Shown: positions 18,283 through 28,260 of the stretch, in pieces
Layout of the letters: each line of letters opens with the position of its first letter
How positions within the stretch are numbered: the first letter of the stretch is position 1
The notes under the pieces: generated by a model
Databases searched by the model: none
Told to the model about the DNA's origin: nothing
The model's input: only the letters and a program-made list of their open reading frames with translations
NCBI RefSeq assembly: GCF_000819725.1
Contig: NZ_CDDH01000002.1
Coordinates: 1-64,000, forward strand
Source of the DNA: Aeromonas australiensis
GTDB taxonomy: Bacteria; Pseudomonadota; Gammaproteobacteria; Enterobacterales; Aeromonadaceae
Direction of reading: 5' to 3'
Length of the DNA: 64,000 nucleotides
Made by a program: the position numbers and the translations under genes

Positions 18283-19305
18283 ATGAGTAAGGATACATTT
18301 GCCCAATCAGCCGCCTATCTCAAACAGGCGGTACCCTTGATGATCAAGTACCAGATCCCCACGACGCCGGACAATTACCACCTGTGGTATAACTATGTCT
18401 CGGCCAGCATGCCCGAGCTCAACCAGGCGATTGATCAGGCAGTCAAAATGCAGGGCACCTGCTCGCTCACCACCTGCGAGCGGCTCTATCACCAGTATCT
18501 GGCCGCTCAGGACGAGAAGCAGATGGAGGCGATGAAACTGAGCCTCGCCGCCATGGCCAACGAGCTCGGCCACTCCATGCAGGACGCCATCTCCGATACC
18601 GGCATGTTTCAGGAGATGCTCGACAAGAGTTTCGACAGGTTGAGCAAGATCGACGATGAGGGCCTCAGTCTGGAGGACACCATGGGGATCCTGCGGGAGC
18701 TGGTGCGAGAGTCGCGGGATGTGCGAATGTCCACCATGCACTTTCGCAACCAGCTCAGCAATGCCGAGAAAGAGATCAAGGAGCTGCGCGCAGCCCTAAA
18801 CGAGACACGCAAGCTGGCCAACGAAGATGCCCTCACCAACCTTCTCAACCGCCGCGCCTTCGATCTGGAGCTGGATGGGCTGATCCGCAGCCAGCAATCC
18901 TTCTCGCTGATCCTGACCGATATCGATCGTTTCAAGAGTTTCAACGACGAGTATGGCCACCTACTCGGCGATCAGGTCCTGCGCGCCTTCAGCAAACGGC
19001 TGCGCGATGCCAGCAAAGAGGGGGTCACCGCCTACCGGATTGGCGGAGAAGAGTTTGCCCTGCTGGTACCCCATCGCTCGCTGGCTCTGGCCAGACAGAT
19101 GGCAGAGAGCATGCGCCGGGCTATCGAGCGGATGTCGATTCTGGATCGCAAATCGGGCCGTCGTATCGACCACATCACAGCCTCGTTTGGCGTGGGCGAG
19201 TTCAACGGTCAGGAGAGCGCTGACAGCCTGGTCGAACGTACCGACAAGCTGCTTTATAAGGCCAAGGATCTGGGGCGTAACCGGGTAATGCCGCTTCCCT
19301 CCTGA
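18283..19305 (+). CDS. Diguanylate cyclase (GGDEF domain, soluble)
   Basis: A 340-residue cytosolic protein with no membrane segment. Residues 1-170 are helical with a conserved opening (FAQSAAYLKQAVPLMIKYQIPTTPDNYHLWYNYV) seen in a group of gammaproteobacterial cyclases. Residues 180-338 form a complete GGDEF domain with DALTNLLNRRAF, LTDIDRFKSFNDEYGHLLGD and the active-site GGEEF (about 254-258). No RxxD inhibitory site is present at the usual spacing, so product feedback is not expected. It should make cyclic di-GMP from GTP; the input signal is unknown. A terminator follows directly. Confidence 0.92.
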   Translation: MSKDTFAQSAAYLKQAVPLMIKYQIPTTPDNYHLWYNYVSASMPELNQAIDQAVKMQGTCSLTTCERLYHQYLAAQDEKQMEAMKLSLAAMANELGHSMQDAISDTGMFQEMLDKSFDRLSKIDDEGLSLEDTMGILRELVRESRDVRMSTMHFRNQLSNAEKEIKELRAALNETRKLANEDALTNLLNRRAFDLELDGLIRSQQSFSLILTDIDRFKSFNDEYGHLLGDQVLRAFSKRLRDASKEGVTAYRIGGEEFALLVPHRSLALARQMAESMRRAIERMSILDRKSGRRIDHITASFGVGEFNGQESADSLVERTDKLLYKAKDLGRNRVMPLPS

Positions 19306-19333
19306 TCCCCCTGTCTTGTCATCACTCCAACGT

Positions 19334-19365
19334 AAAAAGCCAGTCAGATCAACTGACTGGCTTTT
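19334..19365. terminator. Bidirectional terminator between the cyclase and ompA
   Basis: AAAAAGCCAGTCAG and CTGACTGGCTTTT form the stem, with T-runs available on both strands. Confidence 0.85.
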
Positions 19366-19430
19366 GCTATCTCTTGCTCCGACGGGGGCTGTTGATATCA
19401 GCCCCTGCGGCCTCAGTTCTATGCGAAGGA

Positions 19431-20468
19431 TTACTCCTGCACCTCACTGATACCTTCCACTTTCACATCAACACGACGATCCGGTGCCAGGCAGACGATC
19501 AGCTCGTGCTTGGACTTGCTAACACAGCTGTCGCCGGTAACCGGTGAGGATTTACCACGCCCTTCCACATTCATTTTGCCAGCCGGGATCCCCTTGCCAA
19601 CCAGATAGTTGGCAACAGTCTGGGCACGCTGCTCGGAAAGTTTCTGGTTGTAGGCATCGGAACCGATACGGTCGGTGTAACCAATCACGGTAGCCACACC
19701 ATCCTTGGGTCGAGCCTCTTCAATCTGGTGGTAGAGAGAGTCCAACTCCTGGACTGCTGCCGGTTTCAGGGTTGCCTTGTTGAAGTCAAACAACACATCG
19801 GAGCTCAGCGTAAACTGCTTCTCAATCATGACGGGGACAGGGGCTGGTGCCGGGGCGGGAGCAGGAGCCACAGGGGCAACCTGGCCAAAGCGATAAACAG
19901 CTGCCAGCGAGAGCAGGCCGTTATCCATTCTCAAACCGGTATCATCACGGCTACCATACGGGGTGGTGTATTGATATTCGAGGCGGGCAGCCCAGTCGAG
20001 GTTGAATGCATACTCTGCACCCAGTGCACCAACCATGACAAAGCGGCTATCATCCTTGTAAACATCGCTCTTGGTATCAGCCCAGCCATAACCGCCACCG
20101 ACACGACCATACAGATCCAGACTATCGGTAACCGGGAAGCCCAGCTTCAGGGTCAGTTGAGCCAGCTGTGCTTTTACTTCATCACTGAAAGCGCCTGCCG
20201 CCGTAGTGGCATCGTATTTGTAATTGCCCAGATAGTCGTAACCCAGCTCCAGCCCCAGATTCTTGTTGATCTGATAACCGCCAAACACGCCTGCACCCAA
20301 CGCATCGTTGGTCTCATTGCCAAGGGTCAGGGCATTGCTTTCATCAATGCCGTAGAAGTTGGACCAACCCAGTTTGGCACCGCCATACCAGGTGTTGTCT
20401 TGACCGGCAGCCTGGGCATTGGCCGCCAGCAAGCCGGTAACCAGCAAGGTAATCAATGATTTTTTCAT
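19431..20468 (-). CDS. ompA: OmpA-family outer membrane porin
   Basis: A 345-residue outer-membrane protein with a signal peptide (1-20, AQA-A). Residues 25-195 form the eight-stranded barrel (WYGGAKLGWSNF, GVFGGYQINKNLGLELGYDY, ending AAVYRFG). An Ala-Pro hinge (about 196-212) leads to the periplasmic OmpA domain with VLFDFNKATLKP and the peptidoglycan-binding NQKLSEQRAQTVANYL. A cysteine pair (DSCVSK and LIVCLA) matches the disulfide of classical OmpA. The gene has a roughly 230-bp upstream region before the next terminator, consistent with a strong, regulated leader. Confidence 0.95.
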   Translation of the reverse strand: MKKSLITLLVTGLLAANAQAAGQDNTWYGGAKLGWSNFYGIDESNALTLGNETNDALGAGVFGGYQINKNLGLELGYDYLGNYKYDATTAAGAFSDEVKAQLAQLTLKLGFPVTDSLDLYGRVGGGYGWADTKSDVYKDDSRFVMVGALGAEYAFNLDWAARLEYQYTTPYGSRDDTGLRMDNGLLSLAAVYRFGQVAPVAPAPAPAPAPVPVMIEKQFTLSSDVLFDFNKATLKPAAVQELDSLYHQIEEARPKDGVATVIGYTDRIGSDAYNQKLSEQRAQTVANYLVGKGIPAGKMNVEGRGKSSPVTGDSCVSKSKHELIVCLAPDRRVDVKVEGISEVQE

Positions 20469-20698
20469 GTTTGAGCCTCTGCAACTTTATGTAGGAGGAG
20501 GTTGATTGATATCACCTCGTCTTATAGGTGCAACCAGCCAAAACCGATCGCAACATATCAACGTTAGCCTATTTTCAAGTCACTGATATCAATTAACAAA
20601 AAACACTCTAACGCAAACATGTTACAAAAACAGCAACAAGCGTCTGATATTTGAACTATATGTGACGAAAAAAGACGCGCAGACAGGAGAGCAGAAGG

Positions 20699-20729
20699 GA
20701 AAACGGGGTCAGCAGAGAGCTGGCCCCGT
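20699..20729 (-). terminator. Terminator of the acyltransferase gene
   Basis: ACGGGGCCAGC and GCTGACCCCGT form the stem, followed on the minus strand by TTTT. It separates the gene from ompA downstream. Confidence 0.8.
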
Positions 20730-20735
20730 CTGGTA

Positions 20736-21773
20736 TCAGTAACGGACAAACTCATAGTTTTTACTGAGGAAATCCGCAACACGCTGGCTCAATACATTGT
20801 GCACTGTCTTGGTCGGATGTACCTGATCCCAGAACATATGCTCATCGCAGTTGAGTGCCACAGCACTGCGCCTGGCTTGCGGGCTCACGATCGCCTGCGC
20901 CAGAATAGGGTTGCCAGCAATCGCCAGCCGCTCCGGCACACCGAGCTCGGGCAGTGCGGATGCCTTGGCCACCTTGCCCGAGAACGGCTTCCACATATAG
21001 CCACCACCATAGCAGGCATGTTCAGTGTCACTCAGACCAAACAGCTGGGGATCGCGAATCATCTCGTCAAACTGCTTGTCCACTTCGAACAGCTTGACGA
21101 TGCCGAGGGGAGCCAGCTCGCGAGTGAGGTTCTGCAACTTCTGATTGTGGTAACTGGCCACATGGCGCACCTTCTCCACCACCTTCATACTGCGGGCTGA
21201 AGGGGTACGGGAGAGGTCTGGCAAGTTAAATAGCAAGATCTGCCGGGCACCATTGAGTACCAGCCGATTCGACGCCAACCGAATTGTCTCGATCACCCGA
21301 TCCGCATCCCGCTCGGTGTTCCAGCCATAGGCCAGATAGTCGTTGGCACCTACCCAGATCACCACCAGATCATCGGGGCGGAACTTGTCTTTTTTGAGGA
21401 ACTGTTTGATCTCGTAATCGAGGTTATTGATCACCTGATACTTGGGGTCCCAGGACCAGAAACCGAGCCAGCCATTCAGGGCGCCCAGATGGTTATAAGC
21501 CACCGCAGTCGCACCACCTTCCGCTTCATTGACCAGCGCCAAACCAGGGAAATGATGATCACGCAACTGTTCCAGCCACACCGGTCCGTTACTGAAGCGA
21601 CCGTTGTAATAGGGTGGGCTGGAGGGGAGATATCCTTTCATTTTTTTATACATCTTGCCGGTGTCTGAGAGGCTGTCACCAAACATCACGATCCGGGAGA
21701 AGGGTTGAGGACCGTCAGCCGCCTGAACGGTCAGCGCCAGCAACCCCAATAAACAAACAAGCCATTTTTTCAT
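20736..21773 (-). CDS. Glycerophospholipid:cholesterol acyltransferase (GCAT), secreted GDSL lipase
   Basis: This 345-residue secreted enzyme transfers acyl chains from phospholipids to cholesterol and acts as a phospholipase and haemolysin-associated factor in Aeromonas. The start is the ATG at 21773, giving a signal peptide of 18 residues (LLALTVQA). The GDSL nucleophile is FGDSLSD with Ser34, which is Ser16 of the mature form, matching the known GCAT active site. GANDY carries the oxyanion Asn and DQVHPT the C-terminal Asp-His pair. The SPPYYNGRFSNGPVW block is typical. It is transcribed alone. It is one of the strongest taxonomic markers in the window. Confidence 0.95.
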   Translation of the reverse strand: MKKWLVCLLGLLALTVQAADGPQPFSRIVMFGDSLSDTGKMYKKMKGYLPSSPPYYNGRFSNGPVWLEQLRDHHFPGLALVNEAEGGATAVAYNHLGALNGWLGFWSWDPKYQVINNLDYEIKQFLKKDKFRPDDLVVIWVGANDYLAYGWNTERDADRVIETIRLASNRLVLNGARQILLFNLPDLSRTPSARSMKVVEKVRHVASYHNQKLQNLTRELAPLGIVKLFEVDKQFDEMIRDPQLFGLSDTEHACYGGGYMWKPFSGKVAKASALPELGVPERLAIAGNPILAQAIVSPQARRSAVALNCDEHMFWDQVHPTKTVHNVLSQRVADFLSKNYEFVRY

Positions 21774-22025
21774 ATTGCTGTTCTCTTGCATTAAGCAGGT
21801 GAGACCTGCGGACTTGTCCTCAAGCCGATACAGCGTGGGAAGAGGCTGTAAAAGCTGACAATTGACAAGGCGACAGCTTAACGTGGGCAATAAAGTTTCT
21901 CAGGCTTGGCGCACGATGAAATCGCTTGCGCTCACAAAACAGACAATCACACCAGCCTAGTTCTTTCACGCTTGCTTCACGCCCACTCCAGCACAATGCC
22001 CTCATACCAACCACAGGAGTATGAA

Positions 22026-22412
22026 ATGAACAAGGCAAGCGCAAGCGTAATCGGACTGTTGACCCTGATGTCTCTCTCTTCTGCCGCGATGGCGGCCTAT
22101 ACCGGTCCGCAGGAGCAAAACAAGGTCTCCGTTACTCAACTGAAAGATCTGGCAGATGACAGCTGGGTCACTCTGGAAGGAAAACTGGTCAAGCAGCTGG
22201 GCGGCGAAAACTATCTGTTCCGCGATGCCAGCGGTGAAGTGGAAGTTGAAGTGGATCAGGATGTGTGGCGTGGCACCGAAGTGGGCCCGGACGATCTGCT
22301 CCGCATCCGTGGTGAAGTGGATCACAGCTGGAACAAGCTCGAAGTGGAAGTGAAAACCCTGGAGAAAGTGGGCGCAGCCCCGCAGACCAAGGGCGGCTTT
22401 ATCGCCAAATAA
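22026..22412 (+). CDS. YgiW/YdeI-family periplasmic OB-fold stress protein
   Basis: A 128-residue protein with a signal peptide (about 1-23, SSAAMAA-Y) and one bacterial OB-fold domain: VSVTQLKDLADDSWVTLEGKLVKQLGGENYLFRDASGEVEVEVD, then GPDDLLRIRGEVD. Family members such as YgiW and YdeI bind cationic ligands in the periplasm and contribute to stress and antimicrobial-peptide tolerance. The ATG at 22026 is preceded by AGGAG at six bases. It shares a palindromic terminator with the convergent mltC. Confidence 0.88.
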   Translation: MNKASASVIGLLTLMSLSSAAMAAYTGPQEQNKVSVTQLKDLADDSWVTLEGKLVKQLGGENYLFRDASGEVEVEVDQDVWRGTEVGPDDLLRIRGEVDHSWNKLEVEVKTLEKVGAAPQTKGGFIAK

Positions 22413-22444
22413 GGCCGCTTCAGCGACAAACTGGCCAGACGTTA

Positions 22445-22472
22445 AAAGGGCGCTTGATATCAAGCGCCCTTT
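22445..22472. terminator. Perfect palindromic terminator between ygiW-like gene and mltC
   Basis: AAAGGGCGCTTGAT is followed by its exact complement. It lies between convergent genes. Confidence 0.8.
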
Positions 22473-22497
22473 GGCATCCCTAACGCTGTCTCACCAC

Positions 22498-23601
22498 TTA
22501 ACCCGCCCGTTGAGAGAAAGTTCTTTTGAAACCCTTCTCTGCCTGGTTGACCTTGTAGAGGTAGCGCCGGGCTTCTGCTTTGGGATGTTGCTCGGTCAAC
22601 ACCTGATAGACCGCCTCGGGAGAGAGTCGGTTGATCCGGCTCGGCGCAGCCTTGCGATCGCTGGAAAAGGTGTTGAGCACCCCACCAGCACCACCATTGT
22701 AGGCGGAAATCACCGCATAGCGACGGGAGCGGGGATCCTCGATATCCGCCAAATAGACGGTCTGCAACAGGTGCAGATAGGCTGTCCCAACATCAATGTT
22801 GTAGGCCGGGTTGAACAGCTGTTCCCGGGTCGGCTGGCCGTTCTTGCCCTTGACCCGCACATAGACGTCACGACCGGCGGTAGCCGGGATAACCTGCATC
22901 AGGCCATAAGCGTTGGCATGACTCACCGCGTAGGGGTTGAAGCTGCTCTCGGTCTTGATCACTGCATAGATCAGGCTCTCCGGCACGCCATACTTGCGTG
23001 AGGCCTCCCGAATGATTCCCGCATACTTGTATCCCCGTCGATCCTCATGGTTAGCCACCATGGGTATATCAACGAAGAAGATATTGCGGATCCCGAGTGT
23101 CCGTTTCTTCATTGCCGTATTGAGCAAATGATCAGCATAACGTTCTGCGCGCCAGGAGGAGCGGATCGCTTGGCGTTGGTTGTCCAGCACCTGGCCATAG
23201 AGGAAGGGCTCACCACCTGGCATGATCTCGCGATCGGAGTAAAGATCCACTTCCGCCGGATCGTCCGGGGTCAGCAGGGTCTCGATGATGGCGCGGCGCA
23301 GGTGAGCGCGCGGGTCGATGCCAGAGACGGTCTCCACCATGATATGACCACTGGAAAAATCGATGTGGGCCCGGCTCTTGTACTGATCCGTGTATTTGAC
23401 ATAGTCATACTTGCCAGCAAACAGCGCCTCCCGCCCCCATATCTCGTTCACATTATGGGAGAGCGCACTGATCATGTGTTCAAAGCCGCGGATGTCCTTG
23501 CCGTTGACCAGATCGTCACCCTCACTCCCGCTGGGCTTGGGGGAAGATGAGCAGGCAGAGAGAAACAGCAGGGTACAGAGCAGCCAAAAAATTCGGCCCA
23601 T
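22498..23601 (-). CDS. mltC: Membrane-bound lytic murein transglycosylase C (lipoprotein)
   Basis: A 367-residue outer-membrane lipoprotein that cleaves peptidoglycan glycan strands with 1,6-anhydro product formation. The lipobox LSAC puts the lipidated Cys at residue 17. An N-terminal MltC-specific domain (NVNEIWGREALFAGKYDYVKYTDQYKSRAHIDFSSG) precedes the SLT domain, with the catalytic Glu in AVIKTESSFNPYAVS, followed by AYGLMQVIPATAGRDVY and VISAYNGGAGGVL. The ATG at 23601 is preceded by GAGG. It follows mutY and yggX in the same orientation, the ancestral order. Confidence 0.95.
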   Translation of the reverse strand: MGRIFWLLCTLLFLSACSSSPKPSGSEGDDLVNGKDIRGFEHMISALSHNVNEIWGREALFAGKYDYVKYTDQYKSRAHIDFSSGHIMVETVSGIDPRAHLRRAIIETLLTPDDPAEVDLYSDREIMPGGEPFLYGQVLDNQRQAIRSSWRAERYADHLLNTAMKKRTLGIRNIFFVDIPMVANHEDRRGYKYAGIIREASRKYGVPESLIYAVIKTESSFNPYAVSHANAYGLMQVIPATAGRDVYVRVKGKNGQPTREQLFNPAYNIDVGTAYLHLLQTVYLADIEDPRSRRYAVISAYNGGAGGVLNTFSSDRKAAPSRINRLSPEAVYQVLTEQHPKAEARRYLYKVNQAEKGFKRTFSQRAG

Positions 23602-23724
23602 AGGATCCTCAATTCGGGCAGCAATGCTGCCCATCATTCACTTTTGTGGCGCAGGACAAGCATAACGGTCAAGGGTGACAGGGTGTCATGCCTGATCTGC
23701 TCACAACAACAGTAGCTGACAAGC

Positions 23725-23997
23725 TTACTCGGCGGGAGGGGTGTAACCCTCGATCTGCACTTCTCCTGCTTCAAACAGGTAACTGACCATCTCTTTTTCC
23801 AGCAATTGGCGATGCTCAAGATTCATCATGTTGAGCTTTTTTTCGTTGATCAGCATCACCTGCTTCTTCTGCCATTCGGCCCAGGCTTCCTTGCTGATGT
23901 TGTCAAAAATCCGCTTGCCGAGCTCACCCGGGTAGAGTTGGAAATCGAGACCCGGGCCCTCTTTTTTCAGGCGTTGGCAAAATACAGTACGGCTCAT
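23725..23997 (-). CDS. yggX: Oxidative damage protection / Fe(II) trafficking protein YggX
   Basis: The 90-residue protein matches YggX over its full length: [19 protein letters not shown] with the conserved Cys7, then [25 protein letters not shown] and LINEKKLNM. YggX protects iron-sulfur clusters such as that of MutY from oxidative damage. It begins 8 bp after the mutY stop, so the two are co-transcribed. Confidence 0.95.
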   Translation of the reverse strand: MSRTVFCQRLKKEGPGLDFQLYPGELGKRIFDNISKEAWAEWQKKQVMLINEKKLNMMNLEHRQLLEKEMVSYLFEAGEVQIEGYTPPAE

Positions 23998-24005
23998 GTT
24001 GACCT

Positions 24006-25058
24006 CTATGGTTGTAACTCTGGATAGGCGAGCAGACGGGCCGTGGCGGCCGCCAGCCCCACCTCGGCAGGATGGCGTAAGTTATACCAGAGTCGGTTAT
24101 CTGCTTCCATGAGCCGCAGCGGCTGCGCCTCATCAATGTCAATCAGCAGCGGCTGAATATCGAGATGGAAGTGGCTGAAGGTATGGCGAAAACCGGCCAG
24201 CTCTCGATAGCCGTGATGCGCTAGCCCCAAATTTGCCAGCAAACCGTCGACCTCTGCCAGCGAGGCTACTTGCGGGAAGCAATAGAGCCCACCCCAGATC
24301 CCCTGCGGCGGCCGCTTCTCCAGCAGCAACTCATCACCGTGACGGATCAGCAGCATGATGCCATCGCGGGCTGGAATGCTCTTCTTGGGTTTGCTGTTGG
24401 GATAGGCGGTGGGCTGACCTTGCGACAGCCCCTGGCAATCGGCCCGTACCGGACAGCGATCACAGGCAGGCTTGCTACGGGTGCAGATCGTCGCCCCGAT
24501 ATCCATCATCGCCTGGTTGTAGTGCGCCACACCCAGCTTGGGAGTGAGCCGAATGGCGATCTCCCACAGCTCGTTCTCCACCTGTTTTTGGCCGGGCCAG
24601 CCCGGCAGCGCCAGCCAGCGGGTGAGTACCCGCTTCACATTGCCGTCAAGGATGGCATGGGGCTGCCCGAGGGAGAGCGACAGCACAGCCCCGGCAGTAG
24701 AACGACCAATGCCCGGCAGCGCCATCACCTCGTCAAAGCGCTCGGGAAAGAGGCCGTGGTGGTGATCGCGGATCTGCTGAGCCGCCTTGTGCAGGTTGCG
24801 GGCCCGGGCGTAGTAGCCGAGCCCGGTCCAGTGGTGCAGCACCTCGTCGATGGGGGCATCCGCCAGCGCCACCACATCGGGGAAGCGCGCCATAAAACGC
24901 TGGTAATAGGGGATGACTGTGGCGACCTGGGTCTGCTGCAGCATGATCTCCGAGACCCAGACCCGGTAAGGGGTCTTCTCCTGCTGCCAGGGCAGGGTTT
25001 TGCGGCCATGAAGCTGGTACCACTCCAGCACCCGGCTTGCGAAGGTTGATTGATTCAC
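24006..25058 (-). CDS. mutY: Adenine DNA glycosylase MutY
   Basis: This 350-residue base-excision enzyme removes adenine mispaired with 8-oxoguanine. The helix-hairpin-helix/GPD region contains [35 protein letters not shown] with the catalytic Asp, and the family opening is RKTLPWQ. The [4Fe-4S] loop is visible as [17 protein letters not shown]. The C-terminal NUDIX-like domain (from about 230, [29 protein letters not shown]) recognises 8-oxoG. It heads the mutY-yggX-mltC unit. Confidence 0.96.
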   Translation of the reverse strand: MNQSTFASRVLEWYQLHGRKTLPWQQEKTPYRVWVSEIMLQQTQVATVIPYYQRFMARFPDVVALADAPIDEVLHHWTGLGYYARARNLHKAAQQIRDHHHGLFPERFDEVMALPGIGRSTAGAVLSLSLGQPHAILDGNVKRVLTRWLALPGWPGQKQVENELWEIAIRLTPKLGVAHYNQAMMDIGATICTRSKPACDRCPVRADCQGLSQGQPTAYPNSKPKKSIPARDGIMLLIRHGDELLLEKRPPQGIWGGLYCFPQVASLAEVDGLLANLGLAHHGYRELAGFRHTFSHFHLDIQPLLIDIDEAQPLRLMEADNRLWYNLRHPAEVGLAAATARLLAYPELQP

Positions 25059-25294
25059 GTTGTTCTCATGTCGTTGATATAAGGGGAACTCTGCGGTTCC
25101 TTCGGCTCAGCTGGTCGGCGCGGGCATAACGGCATCCCGCAGCACAGCGTCAGCTGTCTGGTGCGGCAGGGTACGGCCTCGCCACGCCCAAGTCAAAGCA
25201 GTGCTGACTGGCGCTGTGACTGGTGGTAGTCAGGCAGCAAAGCGGTCACAAAGACGATATACTCGGCCCCATGATTGATAACGGGAGAGACGGT

Positions 25295-26533
25295 TTGCAG
25301 ACTTATCTGGTTGGGGGCGCAGTGCGGGATCGCCTGCTGGGATTGCCGCAGGGCGACAGGGATCATCTGGTGGTCGGCGCCACCGTGGAGCAGATGCTGG
25401 CGCTGGGCTTTACCCAGGTCGGTCGCGACTTTCCGGTATTTCTGCACCCCAAGACCCAGCAGGAGTATGCCCTCGCCCGTACCGAACGCAAACAGGGTCA
25501 GGGCTACACCGGTTTTGTCTGCCACGCCGCCCCCGATGTGACGCTCGAGCAGGATCTGCTGCGCCGGGATCTCACCATCAACGCCATCGCCGAAGATGAT
25601 CAGGGAGAGCTCCACGATCCCTACGGTGGCATTGAGGATTTGGAAAAACGGCTGCTGCGCCACGTCTCCCCCGCCTTTGCCGAAGATCCGTTGCGCATCC
25701 TGCGGGTCGCCCGCTTCGCCGCCCGCTTCCACGCTCAGGGCTTTGTCATAGCGCCACAGACCCTCGCCCTGATGAGCGAAATGACGGCCGCTGGCGAGCT
25801 GGCCCACCTCACGCCGGAGCGGGTATGGAAGGAGCTGGAAAAAGTGCTGCTGGGGCCGACCCCGCAGATCTTTATCGAGGTGTTGCGCCAGTGCGGCGCC
25901 CTCAAGGCACTCTTCCCCGAAATCGACGCTCTATTCGGCGTCCCCGCCCCGGCCAAGTGGCACCCGGAGATCGACACCGGCATCCACACCCTGATGGTGC
26001 TGGAGCAGGCGTGCCGGATCTCCCCGGAATTGACCGTCCGCTTTGCTGCCCTCTGCCACGACCTTGGCAAGGGAGTAACCCCCAAGGAGTTCTGGCCCAG
26101 CCATCACGGTCACGGCCAGAAGGGGCTGCCGCTTATTCGCGCCCTGTGCGAGCGGTTCAGGGTACCCAACGAGTGCCGGGATCTGGCGCTGCTGGTGAGC
26201 GATCTGCACACCCACATCCATATCGCCTTTGAGCTCAAGCCCGCCACCCTGCTCAAGGTGTTCGACAAGGCGGATGCCTGGCGCCGTCCCGAGCGCTTTG
26301 CCCAGCTGTTGGATGCCTGCCGCGCCGACTTCCATGGCCGTACCGGTTTCGAGGAGCGGGTCTACGCCGAGCCGGACTATGTGGCCGAAGCCCTGGCTGC
26401 CGCCCAGGCGGTGCCGGTGAAAGAGATAGTGGCGGCCGGTTACAAGGGAGAAGAGATTAAGGAGCAGCTCGCCAAAAAGCGCACTGATGCCATTAGCCGC
26501 ATCAAGGATGAGTGGACCTTTATCGAGGAGTAA
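25295..26533 (+). CDS. cca: CCA-adding tRNA nucleotidyltransferase (multifunctional, HD domain)
   Basis: A 412-residue enzyme that builds or repairs the 3' CCA of tRNA. The head has [20 protein letters not shown], with the metal-binding aspartates, and [22 protein letters not shown] marks the neck. The second half is an HD phosphohydrolase domain ([19 protein letters not shown]). I choose the TTG at 25295: GGGAGAG precedes it, the protein then begins [12 protein letters not shown] like its Escherichia coli counterpart, and the length equals that enzyme's 412 residues as I recall it. An ATG at 25271 would add eight residues. The 236 bp between mutY and cca show no other gene. Confidence 0.94.
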   Translation: MQTYLVGGAVRDRLLGLPQGDRDHLVVGATVEQMLALGFTQVGRDFPVFLHPKTQQEYALARTERKQGQGYTGFVCHAAPDVTLEQDLLRRDLTINAIAEDDQGELHDPYGGIEDLEKRLLRHVSPAFAEDPLRILRVARFAARFHAQGFVIAPQTLALMSEMTAAGELAHLTPERVWKELEKVLLGPTPQIFIEVLRQCGALKALFPEIDALFGVPAPAKWHPEIDTGIHTLMVLEQACRISPELTVRFAALCHDLGKGVTPKEFWPSHHGHGQKGLPLIRALCERFRVPNECRDLALLVSDLHTHIHIAFELKPATLLKVFDKADAWRRPERFAQLLDACRADFHGRTGFEERVYAEPDYVAEALAAAQAVPVKEIVAAGYKGEEIKEQLAKKRTDAISRIKDEWTFIEE

Positions 26534-26550
26534 CCTCGGCCCCATAACAG

Positions 26551-26605
26551 ACGGCCGCCCTGATGATGAGCTCCACAAGTAGAGCATCGCCAGGGCGGCC
26601 GTTTT
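26551..26605 (+). terminator. Terminator of cca
   Basis: ACGGCCGCCCTG and CAGGGCGGCCGT pair around a 28-base loop and are followed by TTT. The end of the convergent transporter gene lies about 48 bp away. Confidence 0.75.
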
Positions 26606-26652
26606 GCATCCAGATTGATATGTGAGGGGGGTGCTAACCCCTGCTGGTGCCG

Positions 26653-28251
26653 TTATGCCGGACCAATTCGCTCCATCAAGCTCATATGGGATGAGCCATC
26701 GTGGCGCTTGAGGTTCTGGCGATACTCGAACTGGCGCTGACTCTCCTGCTTGAGCCCCAGCATCAGCGAATAGCACATCGCCAACATGATCACCGAGAAG
26801 GGCAGCGCCGCTATGATGCTGGCCGCCTGCAAGGCTGCCAGGCCGCCGGAGACCAGCAGGATCGCGGCAACCAGCCCCTGCCCAAGACCCCATACGGCGC
26901 GGTGCAGTACCGGCGGCTCCTGATCACCGATGGAGAGCAGGGTGGTGATGACCAGCGTGCCCGAATCACTGGAGGTGATGAAGTAGGTGCAGATAAGCAG
27001 GGTCAACACGGCCTTGGCGATCCAGCCGAAGGTTTCCCAGTGCAACAGCTCGACCGTCTTGTAGAGCGCCAGCGTCACATCCTGATTGACCGCAGCAACC
27101 ACGCCGCCACCGCCAAACAGCTCCAGATTCATCGCCGTGCCGCCAAACACGGTGAGCCAGAACATGCCAAGCAGCGAGGGCACCAACAGCACACCGAGCA
27201 CAAACTCGCGGATGGTGCGCCCCTTGGAGATGCGGGCGATAAACATGCCGACAAACGGTGCCCAGGCAATCCACCAGCCCCAGTAAAACGCCGTCCAGCT
27301 CGACTGCCAGGCCGAAGTGCCGTTGGCCTCGGTGTTGGTCCAGAAGCTCAGTTTGACGATGTTCTGCAGGTAATCGCCGATGTTCTGCACATAGGCGTTG
27401 AGGATATAGGTGGTCGGCCCCAGCACCAGAAAGAGTGCGAGCACGAACACGCTCAGCCAGATATTGAGCTCGGAGAGGATCTTCACCCCGCGCCCGACCC
27501 CGGAAACCGCCGACAGAGTGGCGATCAGGCTGATACCGCCAATCAGCCAGAGCTGGTTGGACTGCGATACGTCCATGCCGAACATCTGGTTGAGGCCGGT
27601 ATTCATCTGGGAGACCCCAAGACCAAGGGAGGTCGCCACCCCGAACACGGTACCGAACACCGCTAGCACATCGGCCGCATGGCCCCAGAAACCGTAGATC
27701 CGCTCACCGAGAATGGGGTAAAGCACGGAGCGAATAGCCAGCGGCAACTTGCGGCGATAACTGAAGAAGGCCAGCGACAGACCGACGATCACATAGATGG
27801 CCCAGGGGTGCAGACCCCAGTGGAAGAAGGTGAGACGCATGGCGATCTGGGCCGCTTCCGGGGTCATCCCTTCGGTAATGAAAGGGTTACCCTGCAGGTG
27901 ATACATCGGCTCGGCGATGCTCCAGAACACCAACCCGATCCCCATGCCCGCGCTAAAGAGCATGGAAAACCAGGCGAAGTAGCCGAACTCCGGTACCTGG
28001 TCGTCGTCACCCAGCCGGATGCTGCCAAAACGGCTGAACATCAGGTAGACAGCGAAGAACAGGAACAGGGCGACCACCAAAATGTAGTACCACTTGAACC
28101 CGGCAATAATCTGATCCTTGGCACCGACAAACCAGGCGGCCGCGGTGTCGGGAACAAATACGCCAAACAGCAAAAACAGGGTGATCACGGTGAGGGCCGT
28201 CATGGCCATGGTCGGGTTGAGGCCTTTCAATAGCCCTTTGCTTGCTCGCAT
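26653..28251 (-). CDS. BCCT-family betaine/choline/carnitine transporter
   Basis: A 532-residue, 12-helix secondary transporter of compatible solutes or their precursors. Family signatures are GMGIGLVFWSIAEPMYH in helix 3-4, the FFHWGLHPWAIY block, and the helix-8 tryptophan box TAFYWGWWIAWAPFVGMFIARISKGRT. ITSSDSGTLVI follows. The cytosolic tail is short, unlike osmosensory BetP or large BetT proteins. The gene upstream on the same strand ends 9 bp before it, and a MarR regulator is divergent. Sodium- or proton-coupled uptake of betaine or choline is likely, but the substrate cannot be fixed from motifs. Confidence 0.93.
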   Translation of the reverse strand: MRASKGLLKGLNPTMAMTALTVITLFLLFGVFVPDTAAAWFVGAKDQIIAGFKWYYILVVALFLFFAVYLMFSRFGSIRLGDDDQVPEFGYFAWFSMLFSAGMGIGLVFWSIAEPMYHLQGNPFITEGMTPEAAQIAMRLTFFHWGLHPWAIYVIVGLSLAFFSYRRKLPLAIRSVLYPILGERIYGFWGHAADVLAVFGTVFGVATSLGLGVSQMNTGLNQMFGMDVSQSNQLWLIGGISLIATLSAVSGVGRGVKILSELNIWLSVFVLALFLVLGPTTYILNAYVQNIGDYLQNIVKLSFWTNTEANGTSAWQSSWTAFYWGWWIAWAPFVGMFIARISKGRTIREFVLGVLLVPSLLGMFWLTVFGGTAMNLELFGGGGVVAAVNQDVTLALYKTVELLHWETFGWIAKAVLTLLICTYFITSSDSGTLVITTLLSIGDQEPPVLHRAVWGLGQGLVAAILLVSGGLAALQAASIIAALPFSVIMLAMCYSLMLGLKQESQRQFEYRQNLKRHDGSSHMSLMERIGPA

Positions 28252-28260
28252 CCAGCCTCC